A stretch of 64,000 nt of DNA from Rhodospirillales bacterium 70-18 (GCA_001899585.1 MKWE01000005.1:1-64000); one strand, 5' to 3'; shown: positions 51,130 to 60,078, counted from the first letter of the stretch. Program-made: numbers and translations. Notes: generated from the letters alone by a model not told the origin.

Positions 51130-52728
51130 TCAGCCGACCTTGGTGATTGCCCATTTCACCTGCTGCGGGCCGTCCTGGTAGCCGATCAGCACCACCTGCT
51201 CGGCCCGGCGCGGCTGCGGGCCGCCGAGATAGATGCTCTCCTCCAGCGCCATCCTCGCCCCGTCCGCGCGCAGCCGCCAGCCGGCGCCGGAGGGCAGGCG
51301 CAGCAGCACCGCCTCGCCGTCCTGCTGCAGGCTGGCATGCACGGTGGGGTGCAGGTGGAAGCGCACCACATAGGGCTGCGGCGTCGCCGCCTCCACCGCG
51401 TCCTCGCCGCGGATATCCTCGCCGCTTTCCGCCATGTACAGCCGGCGGCGATGGACGGCGCCGAACGGGCGCCGATAGCCGTCGTGGCTGGCATCGAGCC
51501 AGTGCGCGCCCTGCGATTCCTGGCGCGACACCTCCACATGCTCCGGCCGCCGTCCCAGCCCCTCGGTGCGCAGCTCAGAGGAGTTGGTGTCGGCGATCAC
51601 CAGCGTGGAATGCGCCGCCGTGGCCCGGCAGGCGTCGCGCCAGGCGTCGCCAGCAGTGGGCGAGGCGCCGCAATTGACGATCATCCGCTCCCGCCCGATC
51701 GACAGCTCGAAGGCCAGGGTGCCGGCATGGGCGAAGCGGTCCAGCTTCGGCGGGGTGGGCACGCCGCAATCCATGATGAGCACGCTGCGCCCGGCCTGCA
51801 GGCGATGGAAGCCGCCCTCGGTCAGCACATTGGGCACCCGCCCGGCCCGCCCGGCCTGGCTCAGCACCAGGTCGATCAGCGCCGGGGTTTCCTCCTTGCT
51901 GCCGTTGAACAGCGCCAGCCCGCCATCGGAATGGCGCAGCATGCGCAGCGCCGGGCCCATCCGCTCGATGGCGCCGGCCAGGGCCGCCGGCGGCGGTGCC
52001 TGGGCGGCCTGCAACAGGGCGCGGATTTCGGTCAGGTCCTGCAACGCCGCCATCTGCTGCGCCGGGCTGCGCTCGCAATGCGTGCCGTCGGGCATGATCT
52101 GGCGGGCGATCTCCTGCGGCAGCACGCGCAGCGCGCGGGTCAGGAAGGCGGTGTGGTCTGGCAACGCCACGGCGGCGGCCACCAGCCCCTTCACGGCGGT
52201 CAGCGCCCGGGCGTCCAGCTCCTCGGTCGGCAGGGCGGCGGCCAGGCTGCGGGCATCGGCCACCAGCCGGCCCATCAGTTTCTGGCGGAAGCCGTCATCG
52301 GCGCTGGCGGCGAAGAAATCGTAATGGCCCAGCCAGGCGGCGATGCGCGCGCCGGCCACGTCCGGCCGCTCGGCCAGCCGCTCCATCGCCGGCTCGGCGA
52401 TCCATTCGCCCACCAGGGCGCGGGCGCGCAGCCGCGCCGCATCGGTGCCCAGCGCCCGCAGGTCGCGCAGCCAGGTGAAGCCATGCGCCTGCGCCCGCAG
52501 CATCGGCACGCCGGACAGCGAGGCGAAGCCGCCCGGCTTCAGCGCGATCACGTGCCCGCCCTGCTCCAGCTCGCCCTTCAGCAGGTTGGCGCCGCGCACC
52601 GGGTCGCCCGGCCAGGGGTCGCGCACCGGCTGGGAAGGCGCGTCCGGAATGCGGGTCATGCTGATGCTGGGCAGCCGGGCGATGCGCCGGCGGGCGTCGC
52701 GCAGCCAGCTTCCGGGGGCCAGCGTCAT
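51130..52728 (-). CDS. heparinase II/III family protein
   Basis: A 532-residue protein of the heparinase II/III-like group found beside rpe and purH in alphaproteobacteria. The N-terminal two thirds are helical (HGFTWLRDLRALGTDAARLRARALVGEWI). The C-terminal part is a beta-sheet domain with MIVNCGASPTAGDAWRDACRATAAHSTLV and YVVRFHLHPTVHASLQQDG, where His residues match the family. No signal peptide is evident although polysaccharide lyase homologues are exported, so the true activity is open. ATG 52728 overlaps the rpe stop. Confidence 0.88.
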   Translation of the reverse strand: MTLAPGSWLRDARRRIARLPSISMTRIPDAPSQPVRDPWPGDPVRGANLLKGELEQGGHVIALKPGGFASLSGVPMLRAQAHGFTWLRDLRALGTDAARLRARALVGEWIAEPAMERLAERPDVAGARIAAWLGHYDFFAASADDGFRQKLMGRLVADARSLAAALPTEELDARALTAVKGLVAAAVALPDHTAFLTRALRVLPQEIARQIMPDGTHCERSPAQQMAALQDLTEIRALLQAAQAPPPAALAGAIERMGPALRMLRHSDGGLALFNGSKEETPALIDLVLSQAGRAGRVPNVLTEGGFHRLQAGRSVLIMDCGVPTPPKLDRFAHAGTLAFELSIGRERMIVNCGASPTAGDAWRDACRATAAHSTLVIADTNSSELRTEGLGRRPEHVEVSRQESQGAHWLDASHDGYRRPFGAVHRRRLYMAESGEDIRGEDAVEAATPQPYVVRFHLHPTVHASLQQDGEAVLLRLPSGAGWRLRADGARMALEESIYLGGPQPRRAEQVVLIGYQDGPQQVKWAITKVG

Positions 52729-53405
52729 GCCGCTTCTCCCGCGTGATGCAGCGCCGCGATCGCCGCCGCGTAATCCGGGGCGCCGAACACCGCCGTGCCG
52801 GCCACCAGCGTATCCGCGCCGGCCGCGATCACCTGGCGCGCGGTGGCCGCGTTCACCCCGCCATCCACCTGCAAGGCGACGCGCCGGCCGGTCGCGTCGA
52901 TGGCGGCGCGCAGGGCGGCGATCTTGGCCAGTTGCCCGTCGAGAAAGGCCTGGCCGCCGAAACCCGGATTGACGGTCATGACCATGACGATATCGCACAA
53001 ATCCAGCACCCAGGAAACCGCCTCCACCGGGGTGGAGGGGTTGAGCACCACGCCGGCCTTGCAGCCCAGCGCGCGGATCGCCTGCAGGGAGCGGTGCAGA
53101 TGCGGCCCGGATTCGGGGTGGATGCTGATGTGGTCGCACCCCGCCTCGGCGAAGGCGGCGAGGTACGGGTCGGCGGGGGCGATCATCAGATGGGCGTCGA
53201 ACGGCAGCCGGCTGTGCGGGCGCAGCGCCTTGATCAGCGCCGGGCCGAAGGTGATGTTGGGCACGAAATGCCCGTCCATCACGTCCAGGTGCAGCCAGTC
53301 CGCGCCGGCGGCCTCCACGGCGCGCACCTCCTCGCCCAGGCGCGCGAAATCGGCGGCAAGCAGGCTGGGGGCGACGACGATGCGGTGCGCGGGGTCAGGA
53401 GACAT
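52725..53405 (-). CDS. rpe: ribulose-phosphate 3-epimerase
   Basis: Rpe interconverts ribulose and xylulose 5-phosphates in the pentose phosphate and Calvin pathways. The 226-residue barrel has VAPSLLAADFARLGEEV, WLHLDVMDGHFVPNITFGP (metal and catalytic Asp), DAHLMI, MVMTVNPGFGGQAF and VDGGVNAAT with the second catalytic Asp. It lies between rsmB and the heparinase gene and overlaps the latter. Confidence 0.97.
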   Translation of the reverse strand: MSPDPAHRIVVAPSLLAADFARLGEEVRAVEAAGADWLHLDVMDGHFVPNITFGPALIKALRPHSRLPFDAHLMIAPADPYLAAFAEAGCDHISIHPESGPHLHRSLQAIRALGCKAGVVLNPSTPVEAVSWVLDLCDIVMVMTVNPGFGGQAFLDGQLAKIAALRAAIDATGRRVALQVDGGVNAATARQVIAAGADTLVAGTAVFGAPDYAAAIAALHHAGEAA

Positions 53406-53483
53406 GCGGCGTTTCTAGACAGGGGACTCCGTGCGGCACAAGCGCCGTGCGCGAAACGCTCCCGCGCCGCCCCAAGGGAGCGC

Positions 53484-54722
53484 TCAGGTGCGGTGCAGCC
53501 GGGCGGCGAAGAACCCGTCCATGCCGCCCAGCTCCGGCCACAGCGCCGGGGTGGTGCGCAGCCAGCCCTCGCCGGTGCGCGCGGCGGTGACGCCGGCCAG
53601 TTCGGCGGGGGTGAACGGGTCGGACCGCAACGGCAGGCGCTGCAACGCCGCGCGCACCCGCTCCGCCCCCTCCTGCGGTTGCAGCGAGCACACCGCATAG
53701 ACCAGCCGGCCGCCCGGGCGCAGCATGGCGCAGGCGGCGTCCAGCAGCCGGTCCTGGCCGGCGGCCAGCAGGTCCACGTCGCGCGGGCGCTTCAGGTGCG
53801 CCACGTCCGGATGGCGGCGGATGGTGCCGGTGGCGCTGCACGGCGCGTCCAGCAGCACCGCGTCCAGCGGCGCCGGCGGCTGCCAGGCGGCGGCGTCGGC
53901 GCACACGGTCTCGGCCTCCAGCCGCAGCCGGGCCAGGTTCTCGCGCAGCCGCACCAGGCGGCCAGCATCGCGCTCCACCGCCACCACGCGCGCGCCGGCG
54001 GCGGCGAGCTGGGCGGTCTTGCCCCCCGGGGCCGCGCATAGGTCGGCCACCGCCTCGCCGGGCCGGGCGTCCAGCAGCCGGGCCGGCAGGGCCGCGGCGG
54101 CGTCCTGCACCCAGAACGCGCCCTCGGCGAAGCCCGCCAGCTCGGCCACCCGCGTGCCGGGCGGGTAGCGCCAGGAGCCGGTGGGCAGCTCGGTGCCGCC
54201 CGGCGGGGCGGCGGCGCCGGGGGCCAGCGTCAGGTCCAGCGGCGCCTCGTGCTGATGCGCCTCGGCGATCGCGCGGGCATCGCGGCCCCAGGCGGTCCAC
54301 AGCCAGGAAGGCGTGTCCAGCCGCGGCGAATCCAGCCCCTCCAGCGCCGCCGGCCCGGCCTCGGCCACCCGGCGCAGCACCGCGTTGACCAGGCCGGCGA
54401 ACGGCGCCAGCCCGCGCGCCCGCGCCAGCCCCACCGCGGTCGCCACGGCGGCGTGCGCCGGCGTGTCCAGCAGCAGCAGCCCGGCGGCGCCCAGGCGCAG
54501 GATGCTGCGCACCGGCGCCGGCGGCGCCTTCTTCAGGAACGGCTCCAGCACCGCGTCCAGCGTGCCGGCGCGGCGCAGCACGGCGGCGGCCAGGCGGTGG
54601 CCGGCGGCGCGGTCGCGCGCCTCCATCGGCCCCAGCGCGTCCAGCGCCTCCTCCAGCGGGCGGGCCCGCTCGAACACGGCGGTCAGCAGGTCGAAGGCGG
54701 CATTGCGGGTGGCATCGGTCAT
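53484..54722 (-). CDS. rsmB: 16S rRNA C967 methyltransferase (RsmB)
   Basis: RsmB makes m5C967 in 16S rRNA. The 412-residue product has an N-terminal NusB-like RNA-binding domain (residues about 1-130; RNAAFDLLTAVFERARPLEEAL, LRLGAAGLLLLDTPAHAAV). A SAM methyltransferase domain follows: VADLCAAPGGKTAQLAAAGA, VLLDAPCSATGTIRRHPDV with the releasing cysteine, and LVYAVCSLQPQEGAERV with the catalytic cysteine. A small GNAT gene lies 7 bases upstream. Confidence 0.95.
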   Translation of the reverse strand: MTDATRNAAFDLLTAVFERARPLEEALDALGPMEARDRAAGHRLAAAVLRRAGTLDAVLEPFLKKAPPAPVRSILRLGAAGLLLLDTPAHAAVATAVGLARARGLAPFAGLVNAVLRRVAEAGPAALEGLDSPRLDTPSWLWTAWGRDARAIAEAHQHEAPLDLTLAPGAAAPPGGTELPTGSWRYPPGTRVAELAGFAEGAFWVQDAAAALPARLLDARPGEAVADLCAAPGGKTAQLAAAGARVVAVERDAGRLVRLRENLARLRLEAETVCADAAAWQPPAPLDAVLLDAPCSATGTIRRHPDVAHLKRPRDVDLLAAGQDRLLDAACAMLRPGGRLVYAVCSLQPQEGAERVRAALQRLPLRSDPFTPAELAGVTAARTGEGWLRTTPALWPELGGMDGFFAARLHRT

Positions 54723-54729
54723 GCGCGCG

Positions 54730-55269
54730 TCATGGCGCGGCGGCGGGCGCGAGGCCAGGGGGCGCAGGGGTGGCCTGCCATGCGGTGACCGGCCAGGCGT
54801 AGAGGATATCCGGCTCCCGCTCCTCGTTGGCCGCGCCGTCGGTATGGCACAGGGCGGCGAAGCCGTGCGCCACGTAGAAGGCGCGGGCCGGCGCGTTCAC
54901 CTGGAAGCACCACAGCCGCAGCCCCTCCGGCCGCCGCGCCATGGCGTGGCGCAGCAACGCCGCCCCGACGCCCCGCCGCCACGCGCCGGGCCGCACGTAA
55001 AGCTGCTCCACCCAGTCCTCGTGCAGCGCCATGTAGCCCAGCGGCGCCCCGCCATCCTCGGCCACCCACACCCCGCCGCGCGGCAGCAGCACGCCGGCGA
55101 TCCAGGCCCGCACCTCGGCCGGCGGATGCGCCCAGCGCACCGTCGGCAGCGCGGCCACCCGCGCCGCCAGGTCGATATCGGCCACCGCCCCGGCATCGGC
55201 GGGCGTGGCGGGGCGCAGGATCATCGCACCGTCGCCGGGGATGAACCGCGAGGCGCGCGGGTCGGGCAT
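54730..55269 (-). CDS. GNAT family N-acetyltransferase
   Basis: A 179-residue GNAT protein. The start MPDPRASRFIPGDGAMILRPA could be shortened to the internal Met before ILRPATPADAGAVADID. The acetyl-CoA site is YVRPGAWRRGVGAALLRHAM (Q/RxxGxG/A, about residue 115), and LWCFQVNAPARAFYVAHGF is the usual last strand-helix. Its tail is Ala/Pro-rich. The gene runs with rsmB and is divergent from the DUF2934 operon. Confidence 0.85.
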   Translation of the reverse strand: MPDPRASRFIPGDGAMILRPATPADAGAVADIDLAARVAALPTVRWAHPPAEVRAWIAGVLLPRGGVWVAEDGGAPLGYMALHEDWVEQLYVRPGAWRRGVGAALLRHAMARRPEGLRLWCFQVNAPARAFYVAHGFAALCHTDGAANEEREPDILYAWPVTAWQATPAPPGLAPAAAP

Positions 55270-55341
55270 CGATGCGTCCTTGTCGGTGGAATTCTCGGCC
55301 GGCGGAGCGCAGGCTCGTTACACTAGCACAGCACGGCGCGG

Positions 55342-55355
55342 TTGACCTGAATCAA
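55342..55355 (+). promoter_or_regulatory. FNR/FixK-type box TTGACCTGAATCAA before the stress operon
   Basis: TTGAC-N4-ATCAA matches the CRP/FNR-family consensus at 9 of 10 fixed positions. Its centre (55348.5) is about 33 bases before a possible -10 (TATGCA, 55379-55384), so it would stand near -42 from a start at about 55391, the class II position. The operon ATG is at 55420. Confidence 0.65.
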
Positions 55356-55419
55356 CGCATCGCCGCCCCGCGACGCGCTATGCAACGCGTGCGGCACCGG
55401 CAGACCGAAGGAGGTCCAT

Positions 55420-55740
55420 ATGACCAAGACAGGCCACGAACGGCGCATCCGGGCACGTGCGCTGCGGATGTGGCGCGCCGACGGCAGCCCGAAGGGCCGC
55501 AGGCCCGACTACCTGGAGCGCGCGCGCGAGCTGCAGGCGATCGAGGACAACCCGCAGGCCGGCCTGCTGCCCAACCCGATGACCGGGCACCCCGGCGAGC
55601 CGCCCCCCGCCGAGCCGGTGGAGGAGGCCGAGTTGGTGGCCAATCTCGGCGAATTCCCCTCGCAGATGACCGACCAGGGCGATCGCAGCCCCGCCCCCGC
55701 CGCGACCCACAAGACCCCCCGCCGCCCCGCCGGCGGCTGA
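55420..55740 (+). CDS. DUF2934 domain protein
   Basis: A 106-residue soluble protein. AAGGAGG lies 7 bases before ATG 55420. Residues 5-45 (HERRIRARALRMWRADGSPKG) match DUF2934: the family start H-E-x-R-I-R-x-R-A-x-x-x-W. The rest is Pro/Glu/Ala-rich and probably disordered, with a basic end (HKTPRRPAGG). DUF2934 proteins often stand beside stress or low-oxygen genes; the function is unknown. First gene of the presumed FNR-controlled operon. Confidence 0.82.
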   Translation: MTKTGHERRIRARALRMWRADGSPKGRRPDYLERARELQAIEDNPQAGLLPNPMTGHPGEPPPAEPVEEAELVANLGEFPSQMTDQGDRSPAPAATHKTPRRPAGG

Positions 55741-55745
55741 CGCCG

Positions 55746-56420
55746 GTGCCGCGGCATCGGCGCTTCCGGGACCGCCGCGCCGCCGGGCAGGCCCTGGCCA
55801 CGGCGCTGCTGCGGTTCAAGGGCCAGAACCCGGTGGTGCTGGCGCTGCCCCGCGGCGGCGTGCCGGTGGCCTGGGAGGTGGCGCAGGCGCTGGCCGCACC
55901 GCTCGACCTCGTGCTGGTCCGCAAGCTCGGCGCCCCCGAGCAGCCGGAACTGGCGGTGGGCGCGGTGGCCGAGGGCGAACCGCCGGAGGTATTCGTCGAT
56001 GCCCGCCTCGCGCGCCACCTGGAGGTTCCCGCCGCCTACCTCGCCGCCGCCACGGCGCGCGCGGAGCAGGAGATCGCGCGCCGGCGGCAAACCTACCTCG
56101 CCGGACGCCCCCGCCCGGAGGTGCGCGGCCGCTGCGCCATCATCGTCGATGACGGCATCGCCACCGGCGCCACCATGCGCGCGGCCATCGCGGCCACGCG
56201 GCGGCGCGGGCCGGCGCGGCTGGTGCTGGCCGTCCCGGTGGCGCCCGCCGACACGCTGGCCGAGCTGCGCCGGCTGGTGGACGAGGCGGTCTGCCTCGCC
56301 ATCCCCGCCCCGTTCCTGGCCGTGGGCAACCATTACGACAGTTTCCCGCAATTGAGCGACGAGGAGGTGATAGCCTTGCTGAAAACCGCCCCGCCCCCAA
56401 CCTCGCCACCCCAAGCCTAG
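55746..56420 (+). CDS. phosphoribosyltransferase-domain protein
   Basis: A 224-residue type I PRTase. No ATG is available; the GTG at 55746, 5 bases after the DUF2934 stop, gives MPRHRRFRDRRAAGQALA. Markers are VVLALPRGGVPVAWEVAQAL (flexible-loop side), LVRKLGAPEQPELAVGAVAEG and the PRPP-binding loop CAIIVDDGIATGATMRAAIA (about residue 125). FDSFPQLSDEEVIALL-like NHYDSFPQLSDEEVIALL near the end is characteristic of this stress-associated group, often located with universal stress proteins. Substrate base is unknown. Confidence 0.88.
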   Translation: MPRHRRFRDRRAAGQALATALLRFKGQNPVVLALPRGGVPVAWEVAQALAAPLDLVLVRKLGAPEQPELAVGAVAEGEPPEVFVDARLARHLEVPAAYLAAATARAEQEIARRRQTYLAGRPRPEVRGRCAIIVDDGIATGATMRAAIAATRRRGPARLVLAVPVAPADTLAELRRLVDEAVCLAIPAPFLAVGNHYDSFPQLSDEEVIALLKTAPPPTSPPQA

Positions 56421-56470
56421 CCGCCCGGGGCGGCCCCCGCCTGACCACCGACGCCCGAGGAAGCCCAGGC

Positions 56471-58924
56471 ATGCCCCAGCCCGTCCCCACCCCCATCCCC
56501 GCCGGCCTGCTCTACCGCCCCGCCGACCTCGCCGGGCTGGCCTTCGAGACCACCGCCGACCTGGCGCCGCTGCCCGGCCTCATCGGCCAGCCGCGCGCGC
56601 ATGAGGCGATCCGCTTCGGCACCGGCATCGCCCATCGCGGCTTCAACATCTTCGCCATCGGCGCCGGCGGCGCGCGGATGCAGGAATCCATCAGGGCGCT
56701 GCTGGACGACGCGGCCCCCGGCCGGCCGCAGCCGCCGGACTGGGTCTATGTCAACAACTTCGCCGCCCCGCACCGCCCGGTGGCGATCTCGCTGCCGGGC
56801 GGCCAGGCCCCGGTGCTGGAAAAGGCGGTCCACACGCTGGTGGACGACCTGCGCAGCGCCCTGCCGGCGGTGTTCGCCGGCGAGGACTACCAGAAGCGCC
56901 GCGCGGCACTGGAGCAGTCGATCCAGGCCCGCCACGAATCCGGCTTCACCGCGCTGAACGAGAAGGCCACCGCCCACAACATCGCGGTGCTGCGCACGCC
57001 GATGGGCTTCGCCATGGCGCCGACCCGCGACGGCAAGGTGGTGCCGCCGGCGGACTTCAACGCCTGGCCGGAGGCCGAGCAGCAGGCCACCCGCGCGGCC
57101 ATCGAGGAGCTGGAGAAAGACCTGGAGCAGACCCTGCGTACCATCCCGCGCCTGGAGAAGGAGCAGCGCGACGCGGTCCGCGCGCTCGACCGCGAGACCG
57201 CGCGCTTCGCCCTGGCCCAGCCGTTCGAGGAGGCGAAGGCCCCCTTCACCGCCCTGCCGGCGGTGATGGCGCAGTTCGACGCCATGCTGGCGGACATCCT
57301 GGACAATGTCGGGCTGTTCATCGCCGCCGAGGCCGCCGAGCCGGCGGCACTGGCCGCCGCCGGCCGCCTGGGCGGGCCGTTCGACCGCTACGAGGTCAAC
57401 GTGCTGGTCACCCAGGCCGACCACGGCGCCGGCGCCCCGGTGATCGAGGAGCTGCACCCGACGCTGGGCAACCTGGTGGGCCGGATCGAATACCTGCAGA
57501 TGCAGGGCGCGCTGGTGACCAATTTCCGGCTCATCAAGCCGGGCGCCCTGCACCGCGCCAATGGCGGCACCATCCTGATCGACGCCCGCAGCCTGCTCAC
57601 CGAGCCGTTCAGCTGGACGGCGCTGAAACGGGCGCTGCTGCGCCAGCAGATCACCATCGAGGATGTCGCCCGCTTCGTCGGCCTCACCACCACCGTCTCG
57701 CTGGAACCGGACCCGATTCCGCTGGACGTGAAGGTGGTGCTGTTCGGCGACCGCCAGCTCTACTACCTGCTGGCCGCCTACGACCCGGAACTCGCCCAGC
57801 ATTTCAAGGTGCTGGCCGATTTCGACGACGAGGTGGACCGCTCCGAGGCCAGCGAGGCGATGCTGGCGCGGTTGATCGGCTCGATCGCGGCGCGCGAGGG
57901 GCTGAGCCCGCTCGACCGCGCCGCCACCGCGCGCGCCGTGGAGCATGCGGCGCGGCTGGCCGACGATGCCGGCAAGCTGACCCTGCTGGTGGAGCAGATG
58001 CACGACCTGGTGGCCGAGGCCGGGCACTGGGCCGCCCAGGCCGGCCGGCCGGTGGTGACGCGCGCCGACGTGGAACAGGCGATCGCCCAGCAGATCCACC
58101 GCGCCTCCCGCCTGCGCGAACGCAGCCAGGAGATGATCCTGCGCGACATCGCCCTGGTGGACACCGCCGGCAGCAGGGTGGGCCAGGTGAACGGGCTGAG
58201 CGTGCTGATGCTCGGCGGCTACGCCTTCGGCCGCCCCTCGCGCATCACCTGCCGGGTGCGGCCGGGCGCCGGCCGGATCGTCGATATCGAGCGGGAGGTG
58301 GAGCTGGGCGGCCCGCTGCACTCCAAGGGCGTGCTGATCCTCTCCGGCTTCCTCGGCGGGCGCTATGCGATGGGCGCGCCGATGTCGCTCTCGGCCAGCC
58401 TGGTGTTCGAGCAGTCCTATGGCGGCGTGGACGGCGACAGCGCGTCTTCGGCCGAGCTGTACACGCTGCTGTCGGCACTCTCCGGCCTGCCGCTGCGCCA
58501 GGACCTGGCGGTGACCGGCTCGGTGAACCAGCACGGCATCGTGCAGGCGATCGGCGGCGTGAACGAGAAGATCGAGGGCTTCTTCGACATCTGCAGCGCG
58601 CGCGGGCTGTCCGGCACCCAGGGCGTGCTGATCCCGCGCGCCAACGCCCAGCACCTGATGCTGCGCGCCGACGTGGTGGCCGCCTGCGCGGCCGGCCGCT
58701 TCGCCATCTACCCGGTGGAGACGATCGACCAGGGCATCGCCCTGCTGACCGGCGTCCCGGCCGGGGAGCGCGACGCCGGGGGCGCATACCCGCCCGGCTC
58801 GGTCAACCAGGCGGTGGAGGCGCGGCTGGCCCATTTCGCGGCGCTGCGCAAACGGGCGGGGGACGCGGGAGATGGTGCTGCAGGAGATGACGCCGGCACG
58901 GAACGGAACGGGGGCAAGCCATGA
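56471..58924 (+). CDS. Lon-related protease with degenerate P-loop (LonC/YcbZ-like)
   Basis: An 817-residue Lon-family protein with an N-terminal AAA-like region and C-terminal Lon peptidase. The catalytic dyad is Ser657 in GVDGDSASSAELYTLL and Lys700 in GGVNEKIEGFFD; the 43-residue spacing equals that of E. coli Lon. The expected Walker A (near residue 62) reads FAIGAGGARMQES, without the GK[S/T], while the Walker B-like GGTILIDARSLLTEPF remains. A coiled-coil insertion lies around residues 185-255. This fits the Lon-related putative ATP-dependent protease group; ATP dependence is doubtful here. GAGGA lies before ATG 56471. Stop overlaps the next start. Confidence 0.9.
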   Translation: MPQPVPTPIPAGLLYRPADLAGLAFETTADLAPLPGLIGQPRAHEAIRFGTGIAHRGFNIFAIGAGGARMQESIRALLDDAAPGRPQPPDWVYVNNFAAPHRPVAISLPGGQAPVLEKAVHTLVDDLRSALPAVFAGEDYQKRRAALEQSIQARHESGFTALNEKATAHNIAVLRTPMGFAMAPTRDGKVVPPADFNAWPEAEQQATRAAIEELEKDLEQTLRTIPRLEKEQRDAVRALDRETARFALAQPFEEAKAPFTALPAVMAQFDAMLADILDNVGLFIAAEAAEPAALAAAGRLGGPFDRYEVNVLVTQADHGAGAPVIEELHPTLGNLVGRIEYLQMQGALVTNFRLIKPGALHRANGGTILIDARSLLTEPFSWTALKRALLRQQITIEDVARFVGLTTTVSLEPDPIPLDVKVVLFGDRQLYYLLAAYDPELAQHFKVLADFDDEVDRSEASEAMLARLIGSIAAREGLSPLDRAATARAVEHAARLADDAGKLTLLVEQMHDLVAEAGHWAAQAGRPVVTRADVEQAIAQQIHRASRLRERSQEMILRDIALVDTAGSRVGQVNGLSVLMLGGYAFGRPSRITCRVRPGAGRIVDIEREVELGGPLHSKGVLILSGFLGGRYAMGAPMSLSASLVFEQSYGGVDGDSASSAELYTLLSALSGLPLRQDLAVTGSVNQHGIVQAIGGVNEKIEGFFDICSARGLSGTQGVLIPRANAQHLMLRADVVAACAAGRFAIYPVETIDQGIALLTGVPAGERDAGGAYPPGSVNQAVEARLAHFAALRKRAGDAGDGAAGDDAGTERNGGKP

Positions 58925-59790
58925 GCGCCGCGCCGCCGGCCTTTCGCCGGCTGATCCTGGATGTCGGCGACCATGCCGCCAACCCGCGCATCGCCCGCGC
59001 GGCGGCGGAATTCGCCCGCGCGCTCGGGCTGGACCTGCATTGCGTGTTCGTCGAGGACGAAGCGGTCTATGGCCTCGCCGGCCTGCCGTTCGCCCGCGAA
59101 TTGCGGCTGCCGGCGCATGAATGGCACCCCATGGATGCCACGCGCATCGCCTCCGAGTTCGCGCAGGCGGCCGCCCAGGCGCGGCGGGTGGTGGACGAGG
59201 TGGTGCGGACGCTCGGCATCGCCAATGCGTTCGAGGTGGTGCGCGGCGACCCGGCGGCCTGCATCGCGGTGCTCTCCACCGCCACCGACATCGTCGTGGT
59301 GGCCGAGCGGGGCGCCCCCGGCGCCTGGCCGTTCGACCGGCGGCGCGCGGCGGCCTACCGCTCCGCCGCCGCCCTGCTGGTGCTGCCGCCCCGCCCGGCC
59401 TCGCGGCAGGGGCCGATCGCCGCCGTGCTGGCCGACGCCGCCGATGCCTGCCTGGAAGTCGCGGCACGAGCCGCGCGCTCGGCCGGGGCCTCGCTGCTGC
59501 TGCTGCCGCTCGCCCTGCCGCCGGACCAGCTCCAGGCCGCCATCGCCCGCGCCACCGCCCGCGCCACCGCCCTGGGCGTGCCGCCGGACCGGATCGCGGT
59601 GCGGCCGGTGGCCGGCCCCGGCCTGGATGCGCTGCTGCACGCATTGGCCGGGAGCGACGCGCGCCTGGTCGTCCTGACCCGGGCCGCCGACCCGCCGCAG
59701 GACGACACGCCGGGCGCGCGGATCGCCCGCGCCCACGGCGCCCCGGTGCTGCTGCTGGAGCCGCGGGGGACGGTTCCGGCTGAGGGGTGA
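58921..59790 (+). CDS. universal-stress-protein-like protein
   Basis: A 289-residue protein whose ATG overlaps the protease stop (ATGA). It looks like two UspA-type halves. The first (residues 1-150) starts FRRLILDVGDHAANPRIARAAAEFA and has ARALGLDLHCVFVEDEAVYGLAG. The second (about 165-285) has IAAVLADAADACLEVAARAA and ends GAPVLLLEPRG. The ATP-binding G-x2-G-x9-G(S/T) motif is not clear in either half. The company of DUF2934, PRTase and Lon suggests a low-oxygen or general stress role. Confidence 0.75.
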   Translation: MSAAPPAFRRLILDVGDHAANPRIARAAAEFARALGLDLHCVFVEDEAVYGLAGLPFARELRLPAHEWHPMDATRIASEFAQAAAQARRVVDEVVRTLGIANAFEVVRGDPAACIAVLSTATDIVVVAERGAPGAWPFDRRRAAAYRSAAALLVLPPRPASRQGPIAAVLADAADACLEVAARAARSAGASLLLLPLALPPDQLQAAIARATARATALGVPPDRIAVRPVAGPGLDALLHALAGSDARLVVLTRAADPPQDDTPGARIARAHGAPVLLLEPRGTVPAEG

Positions 59791-59856
59791 CGCCGGTCCA
59801 GAGGCACGCAGCGAAGCTGGCTTCCGCCCGGCCTCGCTTCCCCGCACCCGGCCAAA

Positions 59857-59886
59857 AAAACACGGCCTCCGGAGAGGCCGTGTTTT
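59857..59886. terminator. bidirectional terminator
   Basis: AAAACACGGCCTC and GAGGCCGTGTTTT pair around CGGA. T-runs follow the stem on both strands. It serves the stress operon (plus, stop 59790) and, on the minus strand, the second PEP-CTERM gene (stop 60079). Confidence 0.88.
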
Positions 59887-59962
59887 CATCAACTGCGCCG
59901 AAGCCGCCACCCGGATGGCCGCCCCGTCAAAGAGCGGACCCGATCAGAGAATAGGCTGGCGC

Positions 59963-60071
59963 CTAGAGCATTTTCCGCGCTGAAAGGCGCGCGGAGAATG
60001 CTCTAGCTCATTGTTTTGGCGAGCAACTTTATCCGACCAAACGATTCCGTTTGATCGGATGTTGCTCTAGA
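59963..60071. repeat. TAGAGC-bounded double-hairpin repeat
   Basis: Hairpin one (59963-60006): CTAGAGCATTTTCCGCGC with its near complement ending AATGCTCTAG. Hairpin two (60021-60067): GAGCAAC...ATCCGACCAAACG with CGTTTGATCGGATGTTGCTC. The whole is framed by CTAGAG and CTCTAGAG. I recall closely similar palindromes scattered in alphaproteobacterial spacers. One copy in this window, directly beyond the PEP-CTERM 2 stop. Confidence 0.75.
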
Positions 60072-60078
60072 GAACAGA

